A stretch of 50,179 nucleotides of DNA, from positions 1 through 50,179 of the forward strand of contig NW_025955249.1 in NCBI RefSeq assembly GCF_022376445.1, in the 5' to 3' direction. The notes under the pieces are model-generated. The model worked only from the letters and a program-made list of their open reading frames with translations, searched no databases and was not told the origin of the DNA. This document shows, in pieces, positions 21,921 through 32,839 of the stretch. The position numbers and the translations under genes are program-made. The DNA is from Fomitopsis serialis (lineage: Eukaryota > Basidiomycota > Agaricomycetes > Polyporales > Fomitopsidaceae). Numbering within the stretch: the stretch's first letter is position 1; every line of letters starts with the position of its first letter.

Positions 21921-23311
21921 TCACGACGATGGATCACCAATGCTAGGAGAACATGGAGGTGGGATTGGTTGTCCAGGAAATGGGCTCCGCCTGCGTGGTG
22001 GCAGACGACGCTCCTGCTCTAGCTCAAGCCATGATGATGGGCGACGTCCATTCGGAGAGGGCCCGTGGGGTGTTGTGGCATTCGCATTCGTCACGGTATG
22101 GGCGGCTTCCTTCGGGACGCTGTCATTTATTATGTCTCCACACATGTCAGACCATTCCATTAATATTTGAAGTGCCAACTTGGGCGGAAAGGCATAGTAC
22201 TCGATGGGATTGTTTTCATGCGACTGGATTGGCGTCACTAATCCACGTGGTGCATACTTGTTCAACAGATTCATTACGGGTGGAATCCCTGTGGTCGAAA
22301 AACCAATGATTATTCGGCGCTGACGTTGAGACTTGTCATTGAAGGTTTGCGCCTCCGAGTCTGCATTGTGATATTTGTCCACGACTATGCTCAGCTGTAT
22401 GACCGAATCCTGCAAACACACGCGTACATCAGTTTTGTACTGTACACAGCAAAAGTCTGACACGAGCCGGAGACGGCGATGCTGACCTTCCATGTAGGTA
22501 GCGATGAATCGGACGGAGCTTTGTGTATCAGAGCCTGAAGATCGTTAAGTCTTTTGTCTGGGTCTATGCCACGGCTCGAGTAAGCTTGACGTATGTTCTC
22601 TCGCAGACGGCATTCCAAGTTATCATTTAGCTTGTCCACAGGTGTAGATATCAGGTCCAGGAAATCTGCCTTTGAATCTGGGAAGACTTCATTGTAGATG
22701 AGCTCCATGTACCCCTTGAACAGCGACGTGTACCGATTAGTGTGTTCTGCACTAACTTGAAAGTCTGCGAACCAGGTAGAAGCGGAAAACCACTCCATGG
22801 GCTCTACCCAGTCGTACGCGAAGCCCGGGTCACTTTGGAAAACGCGCCAGCTGTTTGCAGCATGGAATGATGTTGTGAAGACCATCTTGTAGTACGGCCG
22901 TCGGTCAGCCTTCTTCAACTCACACTCAGCGACTCGAGTCCATGAAGATATGATCCACATTGTCAACAACACAGTTGACACCTGAGGCTGAGCCAACTTC
23001 AGCATGTCCGCGATGAACTGCTGAACCATCTCTGCTCCCTCGTTGTCCCACAGAAGATCGGGTCGTAATTCCGTGATGAGATCGGCGCATAGCGTTGCAG
23101 CGGCACCGAACCAGTCTCTTCCCGCAACCGTACCGAACTTGGTAGCACACTTCATGAGAAGGAGTTCAGCTTTCGGCCGCTGTACCCCAAGCATAACAAA
23201 CACTCTTACCAGTTTGCATGTGTTCTTGCAGCTATGTGGGTTTGCGGGCAATCGCCGCTGCCGCTGCGCTTTCTGCGATGAGATGCCTGAAACAGGCGGA
23301 ATGCAGGCCAT
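21921..23311 (-). CDS. Hypothetical protein, about 437 aa, no recognised domain
   Basis: Two exons, 22487-23311 and 21921-22409, joined by a 77-base phase-0 intron with a clean tgtttgcag acceptor. The start at 23311 (MACIPPVSGISSQKAQRQRR) is the first ATG in the frame. The first 30 residues are basic; then a mostly helical, soluble region runs with many aromatic residues (DWVEPMEWFSASTWFADFQV) and ADFLDLISTPVDKLNDNLEC. After the intron comes RQRRIIIGFSTTGIPPVMNL, and the last 50 residues are Pro/Arg-rich and disordered. No transmembrane helix, signal peptide or catalytic motif stands out. The long uninterrupted exon and good splice site argue that it is real. It is probably a lineage-restricted fungal protein. 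Confidence 0.65.
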
Positions 23312-23741
23312 CTTGGCAGTACAGTTCAAGTTATCATGTTCATCGGTCCTGGGATGCCTTTTATCTATCTCCCCGCGCTAAGGCATGCCAGTCGTTAACA
23401 AAAGAGACGTTGGGAAGCGTACGCAATCGATGCGCCACTGAGTACTGCTGAGTCCTGGTACTGATCGCGAGTGGGATCCGGGAAGGCGTTCAGTTCTGTT
23501 TGACGCTTAATATCCGGGCGTCTACTCGTGTCCAGTTCTGGCAGGTATAGTCGAACACGAACCAGTGGGACAACTATCATAAGACTGTCAATTCTCGAGC
23601 TCTCACCTTTTGCTCTCAACATCAACGCCGGGGTACGAAGTTCGAAACGTTGTCTAGGTGGCTTACCGCCGTGGCGGTCGAGCAGCCCTTTATTCACTCA
23701 GAGATCTGCTGATGCAAAAGTACTGCTCGGCAGCGATCGTC

Positions 23742-25163
23742 ATGGCCAGGGACACGAAGCCCGACACAGATACCACTGGAAACGAATCAGCTATTCCGGA
23801 AGAAAAAGGAAGCGGCGGCAGATATGGTCCGCTTCTATCAGCAATCTTCGAAACAATACCAGGCGGGAGCCCTACGTTTGTCACGTCCACACCAAAGCAA
23901 GCTCGTGCACTCGGTGATCCCGGTTCCACAGAAACAATAAATGGCAACGACAATAAGACCTCGCCTTGTGCGAAGGAGAAGAGGAGATACGGGAAGGAAT
24001 GGTCGTCTGCTGTGCCCGGGCCGCGGAGCAGGAGGAACACGTCTCTCGGGTCTGTGCCGTTCAAGGCTTTCGCATCCCCGTCCTCGGTGAGTGCATCGTG
24101 CTCAATCGGCATGGTTACGGCGACGCGTCTTGTCTGACTGACCGAAGTCGACGCACTCGCTCTACGTAGATAGTAATCTCGGACAATGGTTCTCGAAAGA
24201 CTCGCCCTCTCAGTCGTCTTCTCTGGACTCTCTAGCATCCTACTACTGCGCGAAACTTGGTCCTCCCGAACGTCTTACGCCTGTAAAGTCTGCAGCCTCA
24301 GCTCGGAAGCCGACTATATGCGCCGTGAAGTCCTCCAAAGTGACGCGCGAAGACCCTCCACCGCTCTCTGGGGACTCCGATGCTCTCTCGCGCACCAGTG
24401 GCGTCCCGAGTGCAACATCTGACCCAGATCTCCGTCTCTACACTGAGCTCTCTACCTCGACGCCCCTGAAGTCCGCGCCCGTCTGGAACAAGCTCGAGCG
24501 GCGTCAAGGTCCAGGAGGCACCCACAGCCGGTCGCACTCTCTCGCCTCGCCCCGTCCAGCAGTGCTCTCCGACGGCGCCAGACCACTCGGCGCCACGCTA
24601 TCTACGGGGGCACCGGCCTGCCTGGAATACCCGTGCCGTACGACGACCCCGAGGAGACGAAGGTCAACCCCGCACGCGCGACGTTCGCGTCGTTCGACTC
24701 AACGAAGGCAGTCTGCGCGATTAGTGAGAAATCGTTCTCCGAGTCAGAGAGCCCTAGCCCGAGGAAGATGGTGGACTACCTCACTGCAAAGCTCGCCTCT
24801 GAGTCGCCGACGAAGTCGCTGTTGACGACGCCCCTCCGCACCCACCATTTCCACGACAGCTCCGAAGACGATTCGGACACACCTGGTTACGAGATGTCGA
24901 TCACTGCGGTCTCTTATGACGAACTGGACCTGCTTAGCCCTGTGAAGAGACTCTCGTCTGTATCGCCCCTGAAGCTTCGGACTGGTGACAAGCGGAAGAT
25001 CGTGGAGCAGGCACCCACCCAAGCAGCGCGTTCGGCGATGAATCCCAAGACCAAGGGTGGCCCTAGCAAACCAGACGTCTTCGAACACCTCCCGATGATG
25101 CGCGAGCTCCTGGACCTTGTAGACGAGGCGACCAAGAGCTGGGATGCTCCCGAGGATATGTGA
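23742..25163 (+). CDS. Hypothetical disordered protein with many S/T-P-x-K sites; one frame break
   Basis: Exon 1 (23742-24086, MARDTKPDTDTTGNESAIPE) ends at an ideal gtgagt donor. The intron has a ctgactgac branch region and ends at 24147. Exon 2 continues in phase (STHSLYVDSNLGQWFSKDSP) and runs to at least 24500. The last part, in another frame, reads YGGTGLPGIPVPYDDPEETK from about 24600 and ends at TGA 25161-25163. No plausible intron links the two frames; one missing base between about 24490 and 24590 would. The protein is Ser/Pro-rich and disordered, with TPVK, TPLK, SPTK, SPVK and SPLK sites that resemble cyclin-dependent kinase targets, and it closes with a helical MMRELLDLVDEATKSW. 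Its function is unknown; cell-cycle regulation is inference only. An in-frame upstream ATG at 23712 is an alternative start. Confidence 0.6.
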
Positions 25164-25340
25164 AGCATCAGGCGCCCGTAGACCCGCGGATAGTACAGTA
25201 GTAATACCAATCGATTTGTCCTGTGTTCCTCTCTGTGACTCAGTTTCTCTTATACTATTCAAATGAACGATGTTTCAGTCAGGTTAGAGCACGCCAGAGT
25301 CGTCGACAAGCGGCATCGACACATCCGCGTAGCGGTAGGA

Positions 25341-27157
25341 TTACCAATCCTCATCATCCACCACGTCCAACGGCGGCCAGAATCCCTCAACTTCCACCTC
25401 TTCCTCACCCGCATCCTCCCCTTCGCCCACTCTCCGCCTCGGCCGTCTCCCAGCAGCCTTCAAGCCCTCCACCGCTCTCCAGAACAGCGCCTCGGCTCCC
25501 GTCGTGGCTGAGTCGGCTTGCTCCGGGAGGAGCGGCGAAGTAGACGCGGGCCTCAGCACGGATGACGAATGCGAATCCGCGTCGGACGTGCTAGGGTCCG
25601 GGTGCTCGATGTAGAAGAGCGTGAAGAGGGGTTCGGCGGGCGTAGGCGTGGATGTGGGAGTCGGAGCGGGGACGGTTAGGCCGAGGGTGGCGTCGAGATA
25701 GGGGCGCAGGAGCGTTTCTGCGGACGAGGCAGTCTGGTCGAGGAGCGGTAACGACAGGTAGAGGATCCCTGTGCGGAGGGTACATGTCAGCGTTAGGAAT
25801 ATGCACGCTCGCGGTTCGTGACTTACATCTCCCTTTCGGTGTGGACATGCTACCTTCGCCTGTGACCAGCACGTTTGCCGCAGCCTTGGACGAGCCGTCT
25901 TTGAGGCTCGACGGCGGGAAGACCAGCAGAGCAGTGTCTAGCTCCTGCTTCGGGGGATTTGTTCTTCCTCTTCGAGGTCTGCTTCTTCAGCTGTGGACGG
26001 ATCGACGGTGCTCTCGGACGGCGCTTCAGGAGACGAGAACGACAGAGGTCGGTCAATGACAATCATGGCTCGTGCGATGGGATGGCTATTAGATGCTATC
26101 TGGTCAGTGCTGGGCGGCTGGGGCGAGGGGTATCCCGGCGACGCGATGAGGAGGTCGCAAGTGATTGATTCGTCGAGATTTTCGAGAGAGATCTTGTACT
26201 TCCGGCCTTCCTGCGATGGATTGGCGGCTTCAATGGAGGAAACGTTATGTCCCAAAATATATGCTGCACCGCTGACTGCGGCTGTACGGCAGAAACCCTG
26301 TGCGATCTCGCCGAGGCCGCCGTAATGGCCAACGAGGAAGGGTGAAGGTCCGTAGCGGCCTGTCGAACGGAGATACTTCCGGATGCGCTGCAATGAGGGT
26401 AGAGTCGGATCTGGTGGATGTCAGACCTGATTCATGCGGATCAGGCGGTATGGACGCTCACCTACGCCGGAGACACAGAAGGCTAGCGCGTATGCGATAG
26501 CAGCTGCAGTCTGCCCGTCAAGAGAGAAGACCTCGCGCAGGAAATCCGTGAAAGGAGCCTCCTCTTTGCCCTCAAGTTCTTTCTTGCCCTCGAAGTCACC
26601 GGCAGCAAACATCAAAAATCGCATTAACCTCCGCTTGTCCAGTAGAGAGAGCTCCTTGTTCTTGAAGACATCCTCTTTGCTCCCCGGGACAGGCTTGACG
26701 GTGCCAGGTCCGGTGTAGATGGCGACCTTCTCAAGCAGCTTGAATCCGCCATACCGCGAGACACCAGACGCGATGAGCGAGTCAATTAGCGGACCAACAG
26801 AGGGAATGATTGTCGGTGACAAAGATATTGAATATTGACGAGACTGAGGCAATGACGAGCCCGACCGCGAGATGGACGTGAACTTGGTGCGCTGCGCGGA
26901 GACGTACGAGGAACTGGACGGTCCCGCGGCTGCCCGTTCGTCTGCCCAGCTGACGAGCTCGTCGATGGTCAAGGATGCATCGTCTCCACCGTAGTACGTG
27001 TTGATGTCAATATGTGCAACCTTGTAACCTGCCTTGGAAAGTGCGCTGAGGTGGCCGCTTCAGATAGTTGGTCTCGGGACACATGCAGGCACGGTGCTCA
27101 CGCAGCTGCAATTGATTCAGTCAGTCCGCTGCCAAGCATCACAGCATCGACATCCAT
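25341..27157 (-). CDS. MRS6: Rab escort protein (REP/Mrs6), GDI/CHM family
   Basis: Presents newly made Rab GTPases to geranylgeranyl transferase II. Start at 27157: MDVDAVMLGSGLTESIAAA, intron, then ALSKAGYKVAHIDINTYYGG, the FAD-like fold of the family. The following exon has the second conserved block (IDSLIASGVSRYGGFKLLEK, DVFKNKELSLLDKRRLMRFL). Next come RYGPSPFLVGHYGGLGEIAQ, conserved region SCR3-like, and DLLIASPGYPSP. The C-terminal part contains DTALLVFPPSSLKD, GEGSMSTPKG, an 80-base intron, then ILYLSLPLLDQTASSAETLL and an acidic end stopping at 25341. The frame changes near 25952-25956, where a run of five G (plus strand) would need six; a 62-base intron with a weak gtcgat donor is an alternative explanation. 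Confidence 0.9.
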
Positions 27158-27475
27158 TGTTCTGAGTACCAGAAGGTAACGTTTCTGAGCAGATTGACAA
27201 TAATTTGAAGAGTTTGCCTGGCAAGAACTCGAGTTCGTGAAGGTAGCAGTTCAAGCACAAGCAAGTACTTACTGCGGTCGACTTCCCTTGTCTGTCAGAC
27301 TTCTCTCAGGTAGTGTAAGAAGCGCCCAAAGGCGATCATGAAGAGGCGCCCGGCAAGTACCGTGATTCCGAAGCTCCGTGCATTTTGGGAAATTTTCTGT
27401 TTTCCTCCTTGGACTTATCCCATTCATCCCGTCTGCCTTCCCTCCATCCTCCTTCTCCCAACCTCCTCCTCCGAC
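27158..27475. promoter_or_regulatory. Shared upstream region of MRS6 and the NSR1-like gene
   Basis: The start codons diverge with 318 bases between them. A strongly pyrimidine-rich tract runs from about 27397 to 27473 and ends directly at the NSR1-like ATG (ctcctccgac then ATG). Such CT-rich stretches mark transcription starts of highly expressed fungal genes. No TATA box is obvious. Confidence 0.5.
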
Positions 27476-29391
27476 ATGGGCAAATCAGACAAGAAGGTAG
27501 ACAAAAAGGCCGAAAAGAAGGCCGCTAAGAGCGCCGCCAAGTCCCCTGCGAAGGAGACTGCCCCTGCGAAGACTAAGCCCATGTCGTCGAAGGAAATTCT
27601 GGCGAAGGCAAACGTACGTTGTTCGGGATGGTCTATCGTCGAGTACTAACGTCGGACTTCAGTCCAAAGCAAAGCTTTCAAAGAAGGACGAGAGCAGTGA
27701 CGAGTCGGAGAGCGACTCCGAGGACGAGAAGCCGGCACCAAAGGCTAACGGCAAGCAGGTATGTTGTGCAGTACCCCTAGCGATATTCTTCATTGCACTG
27801 CTCACAAAATACCACCAGGCTGTTAAGGCTGGTTCATCCTCGAGTGAATCCAGTGACGAGTCGTCGCCTGTGGTCGAGACACCTAAGAAGGTGAATGTCA
27901 AGGTAAATACCAGCTCTCTCCCTCGCGTTCTCAGCTGATGGTTACTTAGGCGAAGTCGGCCCCTGCTGCCAAGTCGACTCCTGCAAAGGCTAACGGGAAG
28001 GTCAAGAAGCCTCCCTCCAGCGAAAGCGAGAGCGAGAGCGAGTCTGAGGATGAAAAGCCTAAGGTTGCACAACTGAAGGCGACGCCCAAGAAGGCGGCAT
28101 CGTCCTCGAGTGAAAGCGAGAGCAGCTCCGAGGATGAGCTACCGAAAAAAGCGTCGAAACAGGTGGTACCGACTCCCGCAAAGACCGCTACACCCGCAAA
28201 AGCACCGGCCAAGGCTGACTCTTCGAGCTCAGAGGAGAGCGACAGCAGTTCCGATGAGGAAGCGCCTAAGACGACGGGGCAACAAAAGGCTGCACAGGCC
28301 AAGACTACACCTGCTAAGAAGCAGGACTCCGACGAGGACAGCTCCGACGAGAGTTCTGAGGATGAGGATGCTGAGATGGCGGACGAGACGGCTAAGTCCT
28401 CGAAGGGTATGTAACAAGCAAGTTTTCCACCATGGTCTTTCTCACATCCTTTAGCTTCAGGGAAGCGCAAGGCGGATGACGATTCCTCCGCCCCTGCGAA
28501 AAAGGCCAAGGTGGCCAGTGGCGGTGCAGCCACCACTGACGACTCCGAGCCGACCAAGGCGATCTTCGTTGGGAGGCTCTCCTGGAACGTCGACAATGAC
28601 TGGCTCGCGCAAGAGTTCGCCGAGTGCGGCGAGGTCGTCGAAGCGCGGGTGCAGATGGACCGCAACACGGGCAAGTCGCGCGGTTTCGGCTACGTGACAT
28701 TTGCCACCGAGGAGGCTGTAGAGGCCGCGATCAAGCTGAACGGCAAGGAGATCGACGGGCGCCCAGTCAACATTGACAAGAGCCAACCGAAGCCGGCCGG
28801 TGAGCGGCGCGAGAGCCGCGCCAAGGTGTTCGGTGACAGTCAGAGCGCGCCGTCCGCGACACTCTTCGTCGGTAACCTCAGCTGGGACGCCACGGAGGAT
28901 GCGCTCTGGGAGACGTTCAGCGATTATGGCGAGGTGAAGAGTGTGCGCGTGCCGACGGACCGGGAGTCCGGTAAGCCGAAGGGCTTTGGTTACGTCGAGT
29001 TCTCCGACGTCGACTCGGCAACGAAGGCGTTCGAGGGCGCGTCGGGTGCGGAGATCGCGGGTCGGGCGATCCGCCTGGACTACTCACAACCGAGGGATTC
29101 CAATGGCGGTGGAGGCCGGGGTTTCGGCGGTGGAGATAGGGGCGGTCGTGGAAGGGGCCGAGTGAGTTTCGACCTATCAATAATCCATTTTCATTACTGA
29201 CTTTCATCCAGGGCTTTGGTGGCGGATTCGGCGGCGGTGATCGTGGTGGTCGCGGACGTGGTGGAGGTCGTGGGCGCGGTGGCGACCGTGGGCGTGGTGG
29301 CGATCGGGGTCGCGGACGCGGTGGTGGCAGAGGCTTCTCTCGCAACGGTGCCATCGCACACTCTGCAGGTACCAAGGTTACCTTCGACTGA
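27476..29391 (+). CDS. NSR1: Nucleolin/Nsr1/Gar2-like RNA-binding protein
   Basis: Nucleolar protein for pre-rRNA processing and small-subunit assembly. Domain order is diagnostic. A Lys/Ala-rich start (MGKSDKKVDKKAEKKAAKSA) leads to alternating acidic Ser/Asp/Glu clusters and Lys/Ala/Pro linkers (27690-28400). Then come two RNA recognition motifs: the first with RNP2 IFVGRLSW near 28562 and RNP1 KSRGFGYVTF near 28672, the second with RNP2 LFVGNLSW near 28864 and RNP1 KPKGFGYVEF near 28972. A glycine/arginine-rich C-terminus (29110-29340) is split by one intron and ends SAGTKVTFD before TGA 29389-29391. Short introns also cut the acidic region (about 27613, 27760, 27903, 28409). The gene appears intact. 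The acidic repeats are probably phosphorylated by casein kinase 2. Confidence 0.93.
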
Positions 29392-29810
29392 TCCATGCAT
29401 TATTGGACAGACCCCATTGTATGCTTATGCTTTTCGTCTCGACTGGTTGGTTTATCCTACGTATGCCGCCCGCCCATGTCTGGGCAGATTCTTCCTTCTT
29501 ATACGATTGTCTTACGATCACGATACTCGTTGATCAAATACTGCTACTTTGTTGGAGAGCTACGGTGACAGACATGACATGCAACAGAGCATTATAAACA
29601 GAAGCGTAAGTTAGGCGGTAGGAGAATGGACATTCTGATGGGGGTATTAAAAGCAAAACAAGCAATTCAGTTGAGAATGTGTGGATGCCACTGCCGCGCA
29701 ATAAGAAGATAAGAATAGGCAAGATAATGAGAGTGTGGCCAACGTTCTCGGGGCCGGAGAAGTTGGAGAACAGCTGGAAGGAATGGAGATAGATGAACTG
29801 ATCAGATAGC
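29392..29810. other. Convergent 3' flank between the NSR1-like gene and RIC8
   Basis: About 420 bases between two stop codons, AT-richer than the flanking exons. It contains the two 3' untranslated regions; a tattaaaagcaaaac stretch lies near 29645. No gene-like frame is present. Confidence 0.5.
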
Positions 29811-31972
29811 TCAGCCTAGGCGCCCCTCTTGAGCTGCCCTGCGTATCGGATTTTGATTTGGTTGAAGGGCCCCGCTCCTCTCGAGGCGGTCGAATAGGAC
29901 GAACAGCTTCTCTGCCTCGCGCTCCTTTTCTTCATCGGTCATCTCGATCTCCGGTCTTTCTTCCTCCGCAATACCAGTGATCGGGTTGATGGGCACGCCC
30001 GTCTGTGTTATCTGCGGGACAGGAGCGTTGGACGGCCGTGAGGGCTGGCCGGTGATGCCTTTGTGGAAGAGGAAGCCTGCGACGTTACCGTACCCGACGT
30101 ACGACGCAAGCAGACTCGCTAAAGCGTACATTGTTTGAGAGGCACTGACAAAATCAAAGAAAATCACGTACCGTCGAAGTCGCAGATCGAGTAGAGCATC
30201 TCACCAGTAGCCGACTTCAGGCGCGTATGATGCACACTCGCGAGTAACCTCAAGCAGCGGCCTAAGAAGTCAGGGCGTCCTTCGAGCGGTGTCGTGCGAT
30301 CGAGGTCAGGGGGCAACACCCACTCGCGCATGCGCGCCCGTGAGCCTTCGTCCGCCGTGCACAGCTTGTTGACGAGCAGGACGAGCGGCACAAGCACGTC
30401 GTCCAAGTTGGCATTTCCCTCCGCCCGACACTTTTCGCGCACCCTCATGTCGTCGGGATCAATGCTTCCCGGAAGGTAGTGCGAGAGCGACACGTCGAGC
30501 AGGTCATATACGCGAAGGAGTACGTCCACAGGCGCCGACGGAGAGGGTGAGGTAGAGCGAGAGAGCGAGAGCGATCGCCGGCCGGCACTAAGCTTAGAGA
30601 TCGCGCGGTCGAAAGCGCTATACTTCGCGTCCTTAGAGGGCCCGAGCGTCGGCGAGCCGCTCGCGCTTGCACTCGCGCTTTGCGGAGGAGAACCGAAGGG
30701 TGACTCGCGACTCTTAGGAGAGCGCGGAGTGCCGCTGCGACTCGATTGGAGCCACTTCGGATGAAGGGAGGGCGTGACGGGGATGGTGATGAGTGAGTGA
30801 ATAATGTGTGTCATCGGGGGTACGAGCGGCGAGGGGAAGGAGGGTGGGAGGGCGTTAAAGGATCGGAGAAGGGGAGGAAGGATGCTAGACGTGTATCAAT
30901 ACAAAGTGTGTCATCCTCAATACATACAAACGTACCCGTCGAGGCGTTCATTCCAACAGTCGCCCATGATCTTGGCCTCATCCTCAGACCTGTTCATTAT
31001 CTCCTCGGAGTCGTTTGCAATCTGGTCCACCAATGGTAAGCTTTCATGTCCAATTCCACGCCGGGTTCAGCACGCACCTTGGGATAGTGTAACAACAGAT
31101 TAAACGTAAACTTGAGTAAGTCAGTCATCGCCTCTCGTGATAGCTTCGTGCTAGTCTGGATGCTCCTCGACAGGCAGTCCAGCTTCACGCCAATTATTTC
31201 GATGATATTACCCGGATGCCCGGGCGGCTTCGTCTCAACGAGCGCACGGATGAAGTTGGCGGAAGACGCCATCGACACCGTGGATAGAAAAAGGATTCGC
31301 GAAGCGAGGAAGATACGTTCCGCGTTCGTGCTTTTCTGTTGTGAGAACGAATGAGTTGGCAAAGCGATCTGGCAACCCATCTCAACGCACTTCAAGCAGC
31401 TCAACTGCGGCATCCCCGCCGCCGACATCGCTCCGTATGTAGGTATCTCGCGCGTAACTGATCAATAACATGGCATTCGCGATGCACCGTAGTGCTTCGT
31501 TCGACGCGTCTGCATCATCTTTGAAAGAGCGAGAGAGCGCAAGGAGCGTCGAAAGGTTGGCGGACGTAGCGATGACTTCCGAGCCTGCGGGTTCCTTGCC
31601 CAGTATCTTCACAGCTAACAAGGCAGGGAAGGCGTCTGGGGAAGTACATTAGACTTTCCTCACGTACAGAGATGCGGCCCCCGCTCCTCGTGTATATCGC
31701 TCGGTTAGACACTCACCTTTGGCCGTCAACCTGCTCTTCTTCCCATTTCCGGAACCACACTTCGTTAGATCGTCTAGAATTGTCTGTACAAGCGTCTTGC
31801 GCGTCCCGGGATCGATCTGCGAAGGGTATGCTAGTCGAGAAATTCAATTGCTGCGAGCGGATGGAGGCAGGGCCACGCGCATACCGTCCGTTATCGACTG
31901 GAGAACAGACGCCACCTCCGGCCGCAGCGAGGAGGACGAGAGCGCAGTGTAGGCACCGAGGAAATTGGACAT
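29811..31972 (-). CDS. RIC8: Ric8/synembryn, G-alpha chaperone and exchange factor
   Basis: Cytosolic armadillo-like protein that folds and activates heterotrimeric G-protein alpha subunits. The start at 31972 gives MSNFLGAYTALSSSSLRPEV. Exons continue with DPGTRKTLVQTILDDLTK, ALRCIANAMLLISYARDTYI (typical Ric8 core), ASRILFLSTVSMASSANFIR, LTDLLKF-type helices with FTFNLLLHYPK, MGDCWNERLDG, then MTHIIHSLITIPV. A Ser-rich insert near 30560-30740 is followed by DDVLVPLVLLVNKLCTADEG and LLASVHHTRLKSATGEMLYS. The C-terminal exon has YVGYGNVAGFLFHKG, NPITG and TDEEKEREAEKLFVLFDRLE, the signature end of the family. All joins checked keep frame. The first intron's donor is ambiguous (gtatgc out of phase, gtggcc in phase). 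Confidence 0.9.
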
Positions 31973-32839
31973 CGGCAGTAGCTTGACAGCAGCTAGCGTA
32001 AACGGAAGGCAGTGAAAGCGTAAGCTCGCGCCGTCGTACTTCTAGCGCAAGTATTTAATTTCGAAAGAAGCAGGCGAGCTCGAGGTGAGTTTCTCCGCAG
32101 ATCTTCGAAAGCACAAGCCGGGCGTATTCTTGATCGTCGCGCGTGGGAGCAGCGTATTAGGGCGAAAAGAGAGCACGGAGGTCGTCAGAATAGAGAAAAA
32201 TGGGAAGGGTATGAAGTGGTCGGCATGAACGTTGAGACCAAGCTGAGACTGGCGGCAGACAACCGCAGGCGCTCATGATATGCACTGTAATCCTCCCCGG
32301 CGACCGGTAACTCGGCATGCAAATCGTCTCCGAATCGCTCTACGTCCGTCATCGATGGTTGCCATTTGTTTCATTCTATAGCTACAGCAAGCTACAGTAC
32401 ATATATACACACACCGAGGTTCCTACAGGCACCTGTGCTGCACTCTATGTAACATCATGAACACATCAGTGCAGCCATACGAACGGCCGAAGCTACAGTA
32501 GCAATCATGCAATCAAGCCGACCTGGTTACGATGTTCGCCATCCCCGGAAGTTGCAAGCATCGCCGCACTGTCCGGCTCCACAACATGGCCTACCGGCCA
32601 CAGGTCCACAGCGTGCGGCGCCCACTGACAGCCGGCGCCGACCATCCTAAGCGATGGTGTCCACATGATGACTGAGGTGTCGTTTTCCCGACCAGTTGTC
32701 GGAGTCCCGCCCTGTTCAGATCGTGTGTCTAAGGGGAATGGCTGAAACATCTGTCTTACGAAAAGCTCACATGATTAGCACATCATGTTAACAACAGGAC
32801 ATGGAGCACACACCCTGTGCTACATACCCTGGGCGCCAT
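31973..32839. other. Intergenic interval between RIC8 and MED10
   Basis: About 870 bases upstream of RIC8 and downstream of MED10. An 81-codon minus-strand frame at 32505-32750 has no protein-like character. A short tacatatatacacacac stretch lies near 32397. The right end should be the MED10 3' untranslated region and the left end the RIC8 promoter. Confidence 0.45.

Noticed and set aside
23690..24238. 182-codon minus-strand frame (23690-24238) that looks like a gene.
   Set aside because: The plus-strand reading of the same DNA has a natural start, an ideal gtgagt donor with a ctgactgac branch region, and continues in phase into a downstream exon; the minus frame has no splice partners and mirrors the codon pattern of the plus gene.
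32505..32750. 81-codon minus-strand frame downstream of MED10.
   Set aside because: Composition is not protein-like, no splice signal links it to MED10, and MED10 already ends normally at 32840.
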